This document shows, one piece after another, positions 15,901 through 23,523 of a stretch of DNA of 36,861 nt (position 1 is its first letter; each line of letters begins with the position of its first letter). The stretch is taken from the IMG/VR virus record IMGVR_UViG_3300046167_000416, positions 1 to 36,861 of that record; one strand, written 5' to 3'. Below the pieces are notes generated by a model. That model saw only the letters and a program-made list of their open reading frames with translations, did not search any database and was not told where the DNA came from. The DNA comes from a virus. The translations under genes were made by a program, and so were the position numbers.

Positions 15901-17454
15901 CAACGTAGTTTAGAATTCCCTCGAGAATATCTGGACGAAGCCTCTGAACTGGCATGATCGTTTTAATGGCGTGAGTTTTGTGGGCCTCGTTTAGCGGCTT
16001 GCCTGCCTTTGTGACACCACCCTCCATTGGGTCGTACACATCCCGGAATATGAGCCCTTGCGGCACAGGAGGAAGCGATCCGAAATAATCTCCTGTGATT
16101 TGCGTGTTGTAAGTCGAGTGCGGGACGCTTTGCCCTGGAGTATTACTCGACTTTGGCGAAGAGTTTTTGCGCAGTATCGGCGAAAGCTCGTCCAACTTAC
16201 TCACCCCTAGACCAAACATGCCCGCCGACATGTCAACCTGTGTGGGATCAGTAACGCTAAGCCGCGCTTTTGCTGGGCTCGGAAGGCCGGCCGCCTGCAT
16301 GGGCGCAGTGTCCATCAGCCTTATAAACATTTTACGATTTGGGGAGCTGGTGCTCACTGCCCACTCGGTCAGGTCTGGAGAATTCAATCCGACAAAGTTT
16401 GGATCAAACGCCTTCATGGCTTTGTCAAACTCTTTGGCCGTCTTTTTTGTAAACTTGGAGCCCTTAACAAGCTCAGCCATAGCGGCGCCAGTCATCGTCG
16501 CAAAATCATTTGCATTCGGGGCCATAGACCCGGTCATGCCGTAAATATCTTCTCCTTCGCTGAGCAGCCTCGCGCTATCAGCCTCATCCGCGATGCGTTT
16601 GATGATGTTACTGTTAGACGCCCACACAGCGCGATCTTGCTGAGCCGCTGGACCTCGCATGAAGTCGACCCCGCCTTCAGTGTAAACTGGGTTTGCAAAG
16701 GTGACGCCATCAACACCTTTTACAAGACGCCCTCGGCTCGTCCTGTCGCCATAAAGTGGCAAGATTAACTTATTCTCCATCTCTTCCCAGCTACGCGGGA
16801 CGCGAGATAAATTCTCTCCGAGATCTACGCTGTCAACTTCAACATTTGACAGGTAATCGTCCATCTTTGTGTCTTGGTAGAAATACGGGTCCAAGTCGCG
16901 CTTATTAGGTCCACGCGCAGCGCTCAGGCTTTCACCCTCGCCGCCACGCTGAAACGCCTCGATGAGGCCGCGCGGATCTCCCTGCGCAATTGACCGTCCG
17001 GCGTATGTCGCGTCCGCCGCTAGTCCGGAGACGTCAACTTCGCCAGCCGCTTTTGCGCCTGTTCTCAATGCCTTAGCTCCGGGGACCGCCATCGCAGCGG
17101 TTGACGCAAGGTCAGCGTAACGCGCGTCGTTGGCCATCTTGAGCTGCTCGGGCGTCGCGGTGGAGAGCGTCACGCCCTCCGGCAGGTAGTCCACCGCCGT
17201 ATTCGTCAGCGCGCGCTGGCACGGTGCCGGCGGCGTCGCTGACGACGCCCCGCACGGTGCCGACTGGGTCGGTGGCCATAGACTGGATGCCGCCGATCAT
17301 GCTCTCGCCGATCGCCTTGTTGACTGCCAGCGGATCCTCTTGGACAGCGCGCAGGAAGGCCGGCGCCGCCCTCGCCTGTCACGCGGGCCATGCCGAATAG
17401 GTCTTTGAGTGGGCCGCGTAGGCCCGGTGGGATGTATTGCTCGTAACCTGCCAT
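15884..17454 (-). CDS. Large internal/virion protein with two frame breaks
   Basis: Reconstructed, it has about 520 residues, starting MAGYEQYIPPGLRGPLKDLF at 17454 (the ATG overlaps the preceding stop, TAATG). It shifts near 17350 to FLRAVQEDPLAVNKAIGESM and again near 17220 to ALTNTAVDYLPEGVTLSTAT, which then runs clean to 15884. Later parts include VGLNSPDLTEWAVSTSSPNR and IKTIMPVQRLRPDILEGILN. I do not recognise a catalytic domain. The size, the Ala/Gly-rich N-terminal region and the position beside the transglycosylase-like gene suggest an ejected or internal protein, or a polyvalent phage protein fragment. One-base indels in GC-rich runs explain both breaks. Confidence 0.65.
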
Positions 17455-17996
17455 TAGCCGAGTAGACCCTGCGGACGAGCCACTGGCCGCGGTGACGTCT
17501 CAGGCGGCAGCAAACCCTGCGGGCGCATACGCGGACGGGGTGGCGTCTCGCTGTACAGGCTCTGGCCGGAAAACTTCCTGCCGTAATCCGAAATAAACGT
17601 GCCGAACTTGTCTTTCTTGTCCAACTCCCCGCCGCTCTCGAGGAAGTCGCGCATACCCTTGCGGCCTCCGAGGTGGGCCATGCCGACAACTGCCGACATA
17701 TCCACCGGCACGCCCTTGATCTCTTGGCCGAAGAAGCGGTCCAAGCCATTCTCCATGGCGTAGTCCACGACGTCCTGCTCGTGCCAGTTCATGACGCGCT
17801 CTTGTAGCTCCGGGCTGGACAGGAAGTCTTCTCGGGTGAACTTCTCGCCCGTGTCATCCATGAAATCTTTTAGGCGCGGGTCTCCGAACTGGTACGCACC
17901 TGCAACCATGTCACCGCCGCCGGCGTCAGTCAGGATGCCGTAGTTGCCGCTGCTCTCGCTCTGCGCCATTAAGTTTCTAAAGTCACTTCCGGGCAT
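17454..17996 (-). CDS. Lytic transglycosylase-like virion muramidase
   Basis: 180 residues, MPGSDFRNLMAQSESSGNYG, then GGGDMVAGAYQFGDPRLKDF. Glu14 in 'SESSGNYG' and the 'GAYQFGDPRL' motif at about 33-42 match the catalytic Glu and the GxYQ segment of lysozyme-like transglycosylase folds. 'VGMAHLGGRKGMRDFLESGG' is the late helix typical of this group. The C-terminus carries two copies of a Pro/Arg-rich unit (PPRPRMRPQGLL and SPRPVARPQGLLG). Because it lies in the virion operon rather than the lysis cassette, it probably opens peptidoglycan locally during DNA entry. Confidence 0.78.
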   Translation of the reverse strand: MPGSDFRNLMAQSESSGNYGILTDAGGGDMVAGAYQFGDPRLKDFMDDTGEKFTREDFLSSPELQERVMNWHEQDVVDYAMENGLDRFFGQEIKGVPVDMSAVVGMAHLGGRKGMRDFLESGGELDKKDKFGTFISDYGRKFSGQSLYSETPPRPRMRPQGLLPPETSPRPVARPQGLLG

Positions 17997-18725
17997 TAGT
18001 TGCTGCCTCCCTGCGTCTTTAAGTATTCCTTGAAAATTGCCCTCATGCGAACCGGGTCATCCCTGTAATTGTCGAAGGCTGGAAGGCTCCCGACCTGCTC
18101 CATGAAGGCGTCAAATTCACCTCCGGGCATGTACCTCGGGTCGCTAGGATTGCCGGTAAACACCTCAAGCTGCATGTCTGGCTCGGGTAGGCTTGGCGAC
18201 GTGCTGTACGCCGCCTCCATGCCCATAGGAACCCCGCCGCCCGCTGTGGGCGTGGTAATTGGTGCCACGGGCTCTATGATCGGCGTCTGCTGCCTCTGGG
18301 GCCGGTATGACGACCGCAGCTCACCCTGCGGCGGCGGTGCGTCGTATCCGCCGATAATGCGCGCCAGAATGCCCATGAGCGTCGGCGTATTAGTCAGCTT
18401 GTGCATAAATGTTCCGGGCTGCGGCAGGTTCGCGTCGCGGTAGGTCTGGGCCAAAGATCCCGGGCTGGAAATCGGAGCGGAGGCGTCCGCCGCTGGTGTA
18501 GGGATCGCGGACTGGGTTGGCGGCCTGACGGAAGTCGCTCAGATCCGGACCGATAGCCGTGCCGTAGTTGGGCGCCGCTGCGTACCTCTCGGAGATGCTA
18601 GAGCGATACCTGTCGCCGGCGTCGGAGCCTTGATTACGGCTTATCGTGTCCGCGGTGCGGTCGTAGTAGTCGCGGTCCTTTTCCTTGAACCCGAACCCCA
18701 TCGCTAAGTCGTCTAAGATGCCCAT
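17996..18725 (-). CDS. Hypothetical protein heading the virion operon (one frame break)
   Basis: Two overlapping frames read as one protein of about 242 residues. It starts MGILDDLAMGFGFKEKDRDY at 18725 and breaks near 18455. Removing one T from TTT (ATCTTTGGCC) gives DFQPGILAQTYRDANLPQPG, then TFMHKLTNTPTLMGILARII and a C-terminal MRAIFKEYLKTQGGSN. The middle is Pro-rich (RPQRQQTPIIEPVAPITTPT). The second segment could start at the TTG at 18454, but no ribosome binding site precedes it, so a frame break is preferred. The family is not recognised. It is the first gene after the element at 18750-18765. Confidence 0.65.
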
Positions 18726-18749
18726 GCGCTCGCCTCGTTCTTCTCTTCC

Positions 18750-18765
18750 CGCAATAATACACCAA
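18750..18765 (-). promoter_or_regulatory. Repeated late-promoter-like element, copy 2 (virion operon)
   Basis: The minus strand reads TTGGTGTATTATTGCG with TATTAT as the -10 candidate, 25 bases upstream of the first virion-operon gene. Copy 1 is at 10324-10339. TTACAC lies 17 bases above TATTAT but is a poor -35. That upstream stretch (TTACACTGAAGGCGGG) also occurs, nearly unchanged, inside two genes (near 16675 and 27545). Confidence 0.55.
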
Positions 18766-18931
18766 ACCCGCCTTCAGTGTAACCCCGCGCACCTGGGGGA
18801 AGAACCAAGCGCACGGGGGAGCCAATAAGCTCAGCGGCTGGGTGGGAGGGTAGCCGCTAACAGGCGCAGGATAACAAAAAAGTTTGCCGGAGGCCAGTTT
18901 TTTGCATTTTAGGGGTTGTAGTCTGTAGATG

Positions 18932-18956
18932 TTAACATTAGTTTAACTGGTATAGA
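18932..18956 (+). promoter_or_regulatory. CtrA-like site and -10 of the plus-strand pocket
   Basis: TTAA (18932-18935), seven bases, then TTAAC (18943-18947) is a perfect match to the TTAA-N7-TTAAC CtrA box known from alphaproteobacteria. A -10-like TATAGA follows three bases later (18951-18956). The first half would overlap the -35 region, as in CtrA-dependent promoters. The leader that follows (ACACAAACAAAGGAACACGG) is almost identical to that at 33372-33393 on the other strand. Only the motif is seen; binding is inferred. Confidence 0.55.
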
Positions 18957-18977
18957 CACAAACAAAGGAACACGGAC

Positions 18978-19163
18978 ATGAAAATCACTAAGAAAGCAAT
19001 CCAAGCGCTGGCAACACAATCGGTCAAAGATCAATACGCTCTTGAGGTGGACAAAGTCATATATCTGGAAAATGTGATTGATGCTGGAGGGTTTGACATC
19101 AGCTTGACTGATCGCCCGAACCAATGGGATCGCTGCATCGAATGGCTTGAAAACGCTGTATAA
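18978..19163 (+). CDS. Small hypothetical protein under the CtrA-like promoter
   Basis: 61 residues, MKITKKAIQALATQSVKDQY, then ALEVDKVIYLENVIDAGGFD and ISLTDRPNQWDRCIEWLENA. The ATG follows AAAGGAACACGGAC, which is nearly the same leader as the gene at 33144-33371. The N-terminus is basic and helical, the C-terminus acidic with a Trp pair. No family is recognised. A GC hairpin follows 7 bases after the stop, so the next genes may be transcribed at a reduced level. Confidence 0.72.
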   Translation: MKITKKAIQALATQSVKDQYALEVDKVIYLENVIDAGGFDISLTDRPNQWDRCIEWLENAV

Positions 19164-19170
19164 TCAACAC

Positions 19171-19188
19171 GGGGAGCTCCGGCTCCCC
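19171..19188 (+). terminator. GC hairpin after the first small gene
   Basis: GGGGAGC TCCG GCTCCCC forms a perfect 7-bp stem with a four-base loop, 7 bases after the stop at 19163. No T-run follows (ACAACC), so it is an attenuator or RNA stabiliser rather than a clear intrinsic terminator. A hairpin in the same relative place follows the gene at 33144-33371. Confidence 0.6.
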
Positions 19189-19205
19189 ACAACCGGGAGA
19201 ATAAA

Positions 19206-19835
19206 ATGCACAACAACACACCACAAAACACGCAGGAAGCCGTCGAGCTGGGCCTGTACCTCGCAATCACCGCCAGCACAGAGGAGAAGTCGGCGGAGGC
19301 GCTTGAGCTCGCCAAGGGGCTGGCGCAGGAGCTCAACTATGCCGAGGTCCAAGAGGCCAAGCGAAACGTCGCGGCGCGGATCGAGCAAGAGCGCCAGACG
19401 CGCAGAGACTTGTCAGACGTCATCAGCACCATATCTCCGGCGGAGACGCCGTTTTCTCGCGAGGCTCGGGAGTTGAGCGTAAGTCTACAAAAGTGGGAGA
19501 CCGCAAAGGCGAAATACATGCCCAAGCCAAAGCGCCTGACGCGCGACCTCATACTCGACGCAATCGGGTGCCCAAACCTCGAAATGATGAGGGTCAAGAA
19601 CGAAAACCCGCCAAAGTCGGCGCCGGCATACATGAAAGTGGCGTGGCGTTTCGTATACCTCAAGGAGCCAGGCACAAACCTGACACTCCACTACATGGCC
19701 ACCGGCAGGATTAAAGACCAAGTCGTCGCATTTCTCGACGTCGACCACCCACGCCTCAAAGACCTCACGCTCGAGCAGTGGGTCGAGAATGGCCAGATGC
19801 TCGTCGATCAGGTCGAGCGGGAGGGGCTAAGGTAA
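19206..19835 (+). CDS. Hypothetical protein, plus-strand pocket
   Basis: 209 residues with GGGAGA before the ATG. The N-terminal 60 residues (AVELGLYLAITASTEEKSAE, ALELAKGLAQELNYAEVQEA) resemble small stand-alone phage proteins with a 'LGLYLAITA.T.E.SAEAL.LA' pattern. The rest is a distinct region (LTRDLILDAIGCPNLEMMRV, APAYMKVAWRFVYLKEPGTN, LDVDHPRLKDLTLEQWVENG). It could be a natural two-domain protein. No catalytic motif is evident. Its stop overlaps the next start (TAATG). Confidence 0.7.
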   Translation: MHNNTPQNTQEAVELGLYLAITASTEEKSAEALELAKGLAQELNYAEVQEAKRNVAARIEQERQTRRDLSDVISTISPAETPFSREARELSVSLQKWETAKAKYMPKPKRLTRDLILDAIGCPNLEMMRVKNENPPKSAPAYMKVAWRFVYLKEPGTNLTLHYMATGRIKDQVVAFLDVDHPRLKDLTLEQWVENGQMLVDQVEREGLR

Positions 19836-20266
19836 TGTCGGACAAGCTCGACCCGAAGATGAAACCGATTAACGGCTTGGCCGCGCGTGTCGTCTTTGGG
19901 GAGGCCGTGCATTACGAGCCGGCGAGAAAGCTGACGCAGGCATACACGGAAATTCCGCCAATCGAAACGGACCAGAAGCGGATCGCCTCAATCGCGGCCA
20001 ATCCAGTTGGCAGGAAAGAGTTTATCGAGATGTTCACCCAAAAGCACGGCCGCTTAAAGGTCATAGGGTTAGCTAAAAACCACGGCGAGCACGGCTGGGA
20101 GGGAAAAAACGGCACACACCGCAACGGGGTTAAGCTCGTGTGCCGGTGCGACTGCGGCCACTATGTCACCGTCCGCCGTAAAACTCTCAAGCTGGGTCGA
20201 TTAAAAAACTGCGGGTGGTGCAATCAAACAGACTGGCTCCGGCAGGGCGCCCCTCTGACGCGCTAA
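19835..20266 (+). CDS. Cys-rich zinc-ribbon-like phage protein
   Basis: 143 residues from the ATG at 19835 (preceded by GCTAAGGTA and overlapping the previous stop): MSDKLDPKMKPINGLAARVV. The C-terminal half has GRLKVIGLAKNHGEHGWEGK, then VCRCDCGHYVTVRRKTLKLG and RLKNCGWCNQTDWLRQGAPL. The CxCxC ... CxxC arrangement with a 'W/V-CRCDCG ... LK.G..K.C' pattern resembles the zinc-ribbon proteins often found with phage HNH genes; no HNH catalytic motif is present. Its end overlaps the terminase end by four bases on the other strand. Confidence 0.72.
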   Translation: MSDKLDPKMKPINGLAARVVFGEAVHYEPARKLTQAYTEIPPIETDQKRIASIAANPVGRKEFIEMFTQKHGRLKVIGLAKNHGEHGWEGKNGTHRNGVKLVCRCDCGHYVTVRRKTLKLGRLKNCGWCNQTDWLRQGAPLTR

Positions 20267-21684
20267 ACCACCCCGCGAATACCACGCTTCAGCGGCTTAC
20301 CCCACGAGCCGCTGGCCGAAACGCCATACGACATCGTCGTGTGGTCATTGGCCAAAGCTAAGCAAAGCGCGTCGGCGCGGTCGGGAGATCGCACGCCGCG
20401 CTTTTTCATGCTGTCCTTGCTCTCAACCTGTATCTTGCCAGACGACGTGAACATATAACGCGGCGCCACCAGCTCCGAATACAGCGCGTCATCCTTGGGC
20501 AGAGACACGTCCATATTCTCGAGCCACGACTTGCACTTGAACCACAGCTCCGCGCGCAGGTTCAAATACGTCTGCTTCGCCATCGCGCGCTCAGACACGT
20601 TCAAGCCACGCGCCGGTAATCCCAGCTCCCTCAACCTATCCAACACCCCGGCGCCGAAGCCGTTGCTGTCGACGATGATCTCAACGGGGCGCTTGGATGG
20701 GGGCGCCGCATCGTATTCCGCTTTTACAGCGCCGGAGAGCTGCATCAGGTCCAAGTTGCGCCACACAGTCAGCGGGTGCACCACCGGCCCCTGACGCTTG
20801 CACAGCACGCTGCTGTCATCCCCCTGTCGCGCCACGTCCAAGCCCCAGACGCCCACCGTATCCTCGTGCACCTTCACCTCGTTGTTAAACGCGTGCTCAA
20901 CCAACGCGACCGGGATCACCGTGTCCTCCTCAGACGGCGGAAAGTTGCCCAAGACGCGCACATGAAACGCTGGGCTGTCCTCACCGTACCGGCGCTCCAT
21001 ATCCTTGACGAAATCCTCTGACACGCGCGGGCTGTCGACGCAGGAGACGTGCATCGTGTACCAGTCATCCCGCAGCCGCGTGTGGGTGTCGTAAAAGAAG
21101 CCAGTATTACGCGTCGGGTTGCCCGTCAGCACCGTCGTGGCGCTGTGGCCGGACATCGAGCCCGAGGCAGCCTCAAAAACGGCCTCCGGGATACCGCTGG
21201 CCTCATCCGCCAGCAGCAACACGTTCTCGCTGTGAACCCCGGCCAAGGCTTCCGGCTGCTCCGACCTCGACGTCCGACACGAAATAAACGTGCTCTCAGG
21301 CGCGCTCTTGAGCTCAATCCGATCAGACTTGATCTCTAGCAAATTGTTGAACGGCGGCTTCAGGCGCTTGGCGACGTTCTTCATCTCCGCAAAGCACGCG
21401 TCAAACAGCTGCGCGGACGTGGGGGCCGTGACCACCGTCTTGCTCGGGTAGCGCATCAAGACGTGCCAGATGGCCGCCATGGCGACGCCCGTAGACTTGC
21501 CGACGCCGTGGCCAGATCTGACGGATACGCGGCGCACCGCTGGGGCGGCGATCGCGTCCAACAGCTCAACCTGCCACTCGTCGGGCTCGATGCCAATGAC
21601 CTCCTGTGAGAAGCGCACCGGGTCGTCGCGGTATCTGCGCATCAACTTCAGAAACGGGTTATCTTGGGGGCTGGGGGCGTTCAT
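20263..21684 (-). CDS. terL: Terminase large subunit
   Basis: 473 residues. The ATPase half has Walker A SGHGVGKST at 57-65 and Walker B LLLADEA at 156-162 with D160/E161. The nuclease half has GLDVARQGDD (D283), IIVDSNGFGAG (D339) and RSPDRADAL (D435/D438), the usual three acidic positions of the RNase H-like fold. It pumps DNA into the procapsid through the portal. The ATG at 21684 has AGGAG upstream. A perfect palindrome, GTGTTAACAC, lies between that AGGAG and the start. The gene is separated from the small subunit by a 341-base AT-rich gap. Confidence 0.95.
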   Translation of the reverse strand: MNAPSPQDNPFLKLMRRYRDDPVRFSQEVIGIEPDEWQVELLDAIAAPAVRRVSVRSGHGVGKSTGVAMAAIWHVLMRYPSKTVVTAPTSAQLFDACFAEMKNVAKRLKPPFNNLLEIKSDRIELKSAPESTFISCRTSRSEQPEALAGVHSENVLLLADEASGIPEAVFEAASGSMSGHSATTVLTGNPTRNTGFFYDTHTRLRDDWYTMHVSCVDSPRVSEDFVKDMERRYGEDSPAFHVRVLGNFPPSEEDTVIPVALVEHAFNNEVKVHEDTVGVWGLDVARQGDDSSVLCKRQGPVVHPLTVWRNLDLMQLSGAVKAEYDAAPPSKRPVEIIVDSNGFGAGVLDRLRELGLPARGLNVSERAMAKQTYLNLRAELWFKCKSWLENMDVSLPKDDALYSELVAPRYMFTSSGKIQVESKDSMKKRGVRSPDRADALCLALANDHTTMSYGVSASGSWGKPLKRGIRGVV

Positions 21685-22025
21685 GTGTTAACACTCCTGT
21701 GGCGTGAATTTGTGGAAAATTTTTCTCGGGGTGCGTGAAGGGGACATGAGCTTTTGCACCCGCCCGAGATCTGAGAGGGGGGGGTCAAAACGCGGATCTC
21801 GGCAGCGATTTGGCGTCGGAGCGGGCGAAAGTGTCATAATGTGTATTATGTTAAATTTAATATCGTTGCAACTCAGCGACTTAGCTATTTTGCCCTGCTT
21901 ATGCCTTACTTTTGCCACATTTGCACACCCGAAAGTGCCCAATTGTGGCACATTGTTGACGGATCGGCGCGATGATGTCACGCGCGCACGCGCACGCTTC
22001 GTTGCGTCGATGTGCGTTTTCGCGC
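21685..22025. other. Non-coding gap between small and large terminase genes
   Basis: No convincing gene is seen. The stretch contains: GTGTTAACAC palindrome (21686-21693 core) beside the terL start; an 8-bp inverted repeat CCGAGATC/GATCTCGG (21764-21771 and 21795-21802) enclosing a run of eight G; a perfect CATAAT-GTGT-ATTATG palindrome (21835-21850); and an AT-rich stretch to about 21880. On the minus strand TTGCAA, 15 bases, CATAAT could serve as a weak promoter for terL. The structure also fits a packaging recognition site, since pac sites often lie in or near terS. Both uses are inferences. Confidence 0.5.
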
Positions 22026-22481
22026 TCAATCGTCATCCTCCACCTCGACTGCCTCGCCCTCGATGACGTCGCCGCCAACGCTGTTGAGCAGCTGCGCTGC
22101 CTGCGCGTGCAGGTCGTTGACGCTGATGTTGATCGCGACGTCACGCTGCCTCGTGTCATACTCGGGCGACGCTTTCGCCGCCTTCCACTTCAGCACGTCG
22201 ACCGCCAGCTTCGCGCTGTTCACGCTCGCCTCGTGCTGGTGGATCTCGTCTGCAATCTTCTGCGCCTGAGACGCGTAGTAGTGACCAGCCATCTGCTTGG
22301 CCTCGTCGTAGCGCTGAGCTCTGCCCTCGCCGGACGCGATCCACTTGTGAACAGGTTCCAGCCCACATCGTAATGCGCGATCACGTCCGACGCGTTCTTG
22401 CCCGCAGCGATCATGCCGAAGATCTCGTCCTCGCCGGCAGCTTCCAGCGCTGCCAGCTTCAGCCTTGCCAATTGTACCCAT
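22026..22481 (-). CDS. terS: Terminase small subunit (frame break)
   Basis: The reconstructed protein has about 151 residues. The N-terminal part in one frame reads LARLKLAALEAAGEDEIFGM, then IAAGKNASDVIAHYDVGWNL, a helix-turn-helix DNA-binding segment. It continues in the other frame as HKWIASGEGRAQRYDEAKQM and AGHYYASQAQKIADEIHQHE, then an acidic tail (GEAVEVEDDD). Restoring one C near 22352 (TTCACAAG to TTCCACAAG) gives NLFHKWIASG. The start is either the ATG at 22481 (good AGGAG spacing, needs another one-base fix) or a GTG a few bases upstream. It recognises viral DNA and recruits the large subunit. Confidence 0.78.
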   Translation of the reverse strand: MGTIGKAEAGSAGSCRRGRDLRHDRCGQERVGRDRALRCGLEPVHKWIASGEGRAQRYDEAKQMAGHYYASQAQKIADEIHQHEASVNSAKLAVDVLKWKAAKASPEYDTRQRDVAINISVNDLHAQAAQLLNSVGGDVIEGEAVEVEDDD

Positions 22482-22521
22482 GTCACACGTCTCCTCTCAA
22501 AACGGTATCTCGTCGCCCAGC

Positions 22522-23101
22522 TCACGTCAAACGTGCTGTTCGCTGGCCGATGCACCGCGTCACCTTTGCCTCGGGAAACTGCTCCAGCGTCTTCTCGATG
22601 AACTCGCTGCTAAAGTTGTTCCCCAGCACGATTGCTGCGTCGACCATATCATACACCAACCACTCTGGATGTTCACGCCTGATGCCGACCGCGTCGTGCA
22701 GCGCGATGCACACGATGTTGCCAGAGGCGATCTCGATGCAGTATGCGTGCCGACCCACCGGCTGGTGCCCGTTAGCCTCCGCCTCCGCCTCCAGCACGTC
22801 CCACGCGCGTATCAGCTGCGTCGCAATCTGGTGCACCGCCACCACGTCATCCGCTTCGATCTTCGACCCGCAGCGCGTCATACGCCGCCTCAAAGCGTCC
22901 AGCGAGCTCCGGGCTCACGAGAGCCGGCAGAGTGTCACCCCACTTGAGCGTCTTCTCACGCGCCTTGCGATCCAGCGGAGCCAGCTGACCATCGACCTGA
23001 CGCGAGATCGGCTTGCTCTGTGTGCCAGTCTCAAACGTCCCACGGTCTTTGCGCGCCTTCGCATATCCCGCCTTTGCTTTCCCACTCACCTTCGTTGCCA
23101 T
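22522..23101 (-). CDS. Hypothetical protein upstream of terminase (frame break)
   Basis: About 192 residues once joined. The N-terminal part, MATKVSGKAKAGYAKARKDR, then DTLPALVSPELAGRFEAAYD, is basic then helical. It continues after a one-base break near 22880 as KIEADDVVAVHQIATQLIRA, WDVLEAEAEANGHQPVGRHA and TLEQFPEAKVTRCIGQRTAR. No family is recognised. The start at 23101 has GGGGGAG upstream and lies just past the structured repeat region. An adjacent GTTAAC (23128-23133) sits 27 bases above the start. Confidence 0.65.
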
Positions 23102-23133
23102 GATACTACTCCCCCTTCGCTGCCAATGTTAAC

Positions 23134-23273
23134 CACACCCAATTCAAAACGCCACCACACACCACACCACACCACCCTATACAATAGGGGGTGGTGGTGT
23201 GGAACGTGAAATGGCCGTATTCTCCACACTCTCCACACCTCCCCACACCACAAGTGTGGTAAGTGTGGAGGCA
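23134..23273. repeat. CCACAC-repeat region with two large hairpins; candidate replication origin
   Basis: A 140-base gene-free stretch. Hairpin 1: arms 23162-23180 and 23184-23202 pair at 16 of 19 positions around a three-base loop. Hairpin 2: CTCCACAC (23222-23229 and 23231-23238) faces GTGTGGAG (23263-23270), with an inner CCACAC/GTGTGG stem (23243-23248, 23254-23259). CTCCACAC units repeat at 9-10-base spacing. TTCTCCACA at 23220-23228 matches the DnaA box TTATCCACA at 8 of 9 positions. With the primase-helicase adjacent, an origin is plausible; a strong terminator is the alternative. Confidence 0.5.
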
Positions 23274-23523
23274 TTAGTGCAACAGCTCCGCACCACTGCG
23301 CACCTCCACCATCTGGTCGTCGAGGCGCACCAATGCGTGCTCCAGACACTGCATGGTTGCCACTATAATCTCCTGCACGCGCATCCGCTCCTCGACGGTG
23401 CGCGGCTGCATGAGGTCGGGTTGGAAAGTCGATGGCGCAAGCTCTGAATATGTCGGACCAGTAGATCGCCATGATGAGATCCTCGTCCTCGAGATCCATT
23501 GCCGTATTCTTCTTCGAAGTCAT
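23274..23523 (-). CDS. Small acidic protein after the primase-helicase (frame break)
   Basis: About 82 residues after joining two frames: MTSKKNTAMDLEDEDLIMAI, then YWSDIFR, and after a one-base break near 23440, ELAPSTFQPDLMQPRTVEER, VQEIIVATMQCLEHALVRLD and QMVEVRSGAELLH, ending at a TAA (23274). If the first frame is simply continued it runs into the low-complexity hairpin DNA, which supports the break. Its ATG overlaps the stop of the primase-helicase (ATGA). No function is recognised. Confidence 0.6.

Noticed and set aside
18634-18825. 63-residue minus-strand frame across the virion promoter
   Set aside because: It overlaps the promoter element and the true start at 18725 in another frame, and it is Arg-rich off-frame sequence.
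21688-22029. 113-residue minus-strand frame in the terS-terL gap, starting at TTG
   Set aside because: It begins with a rare TTG, has no ribosome binding site, and its composition (mixed, low-complexity, palindromic DNA) is not protein-like; the gap is better read as non-coding.
23134-23273. CRISPR array in the CCACAC region
   Set aside because: Units are only 8-9 bases, lack unique spacers of even length, and pair into hairpins.
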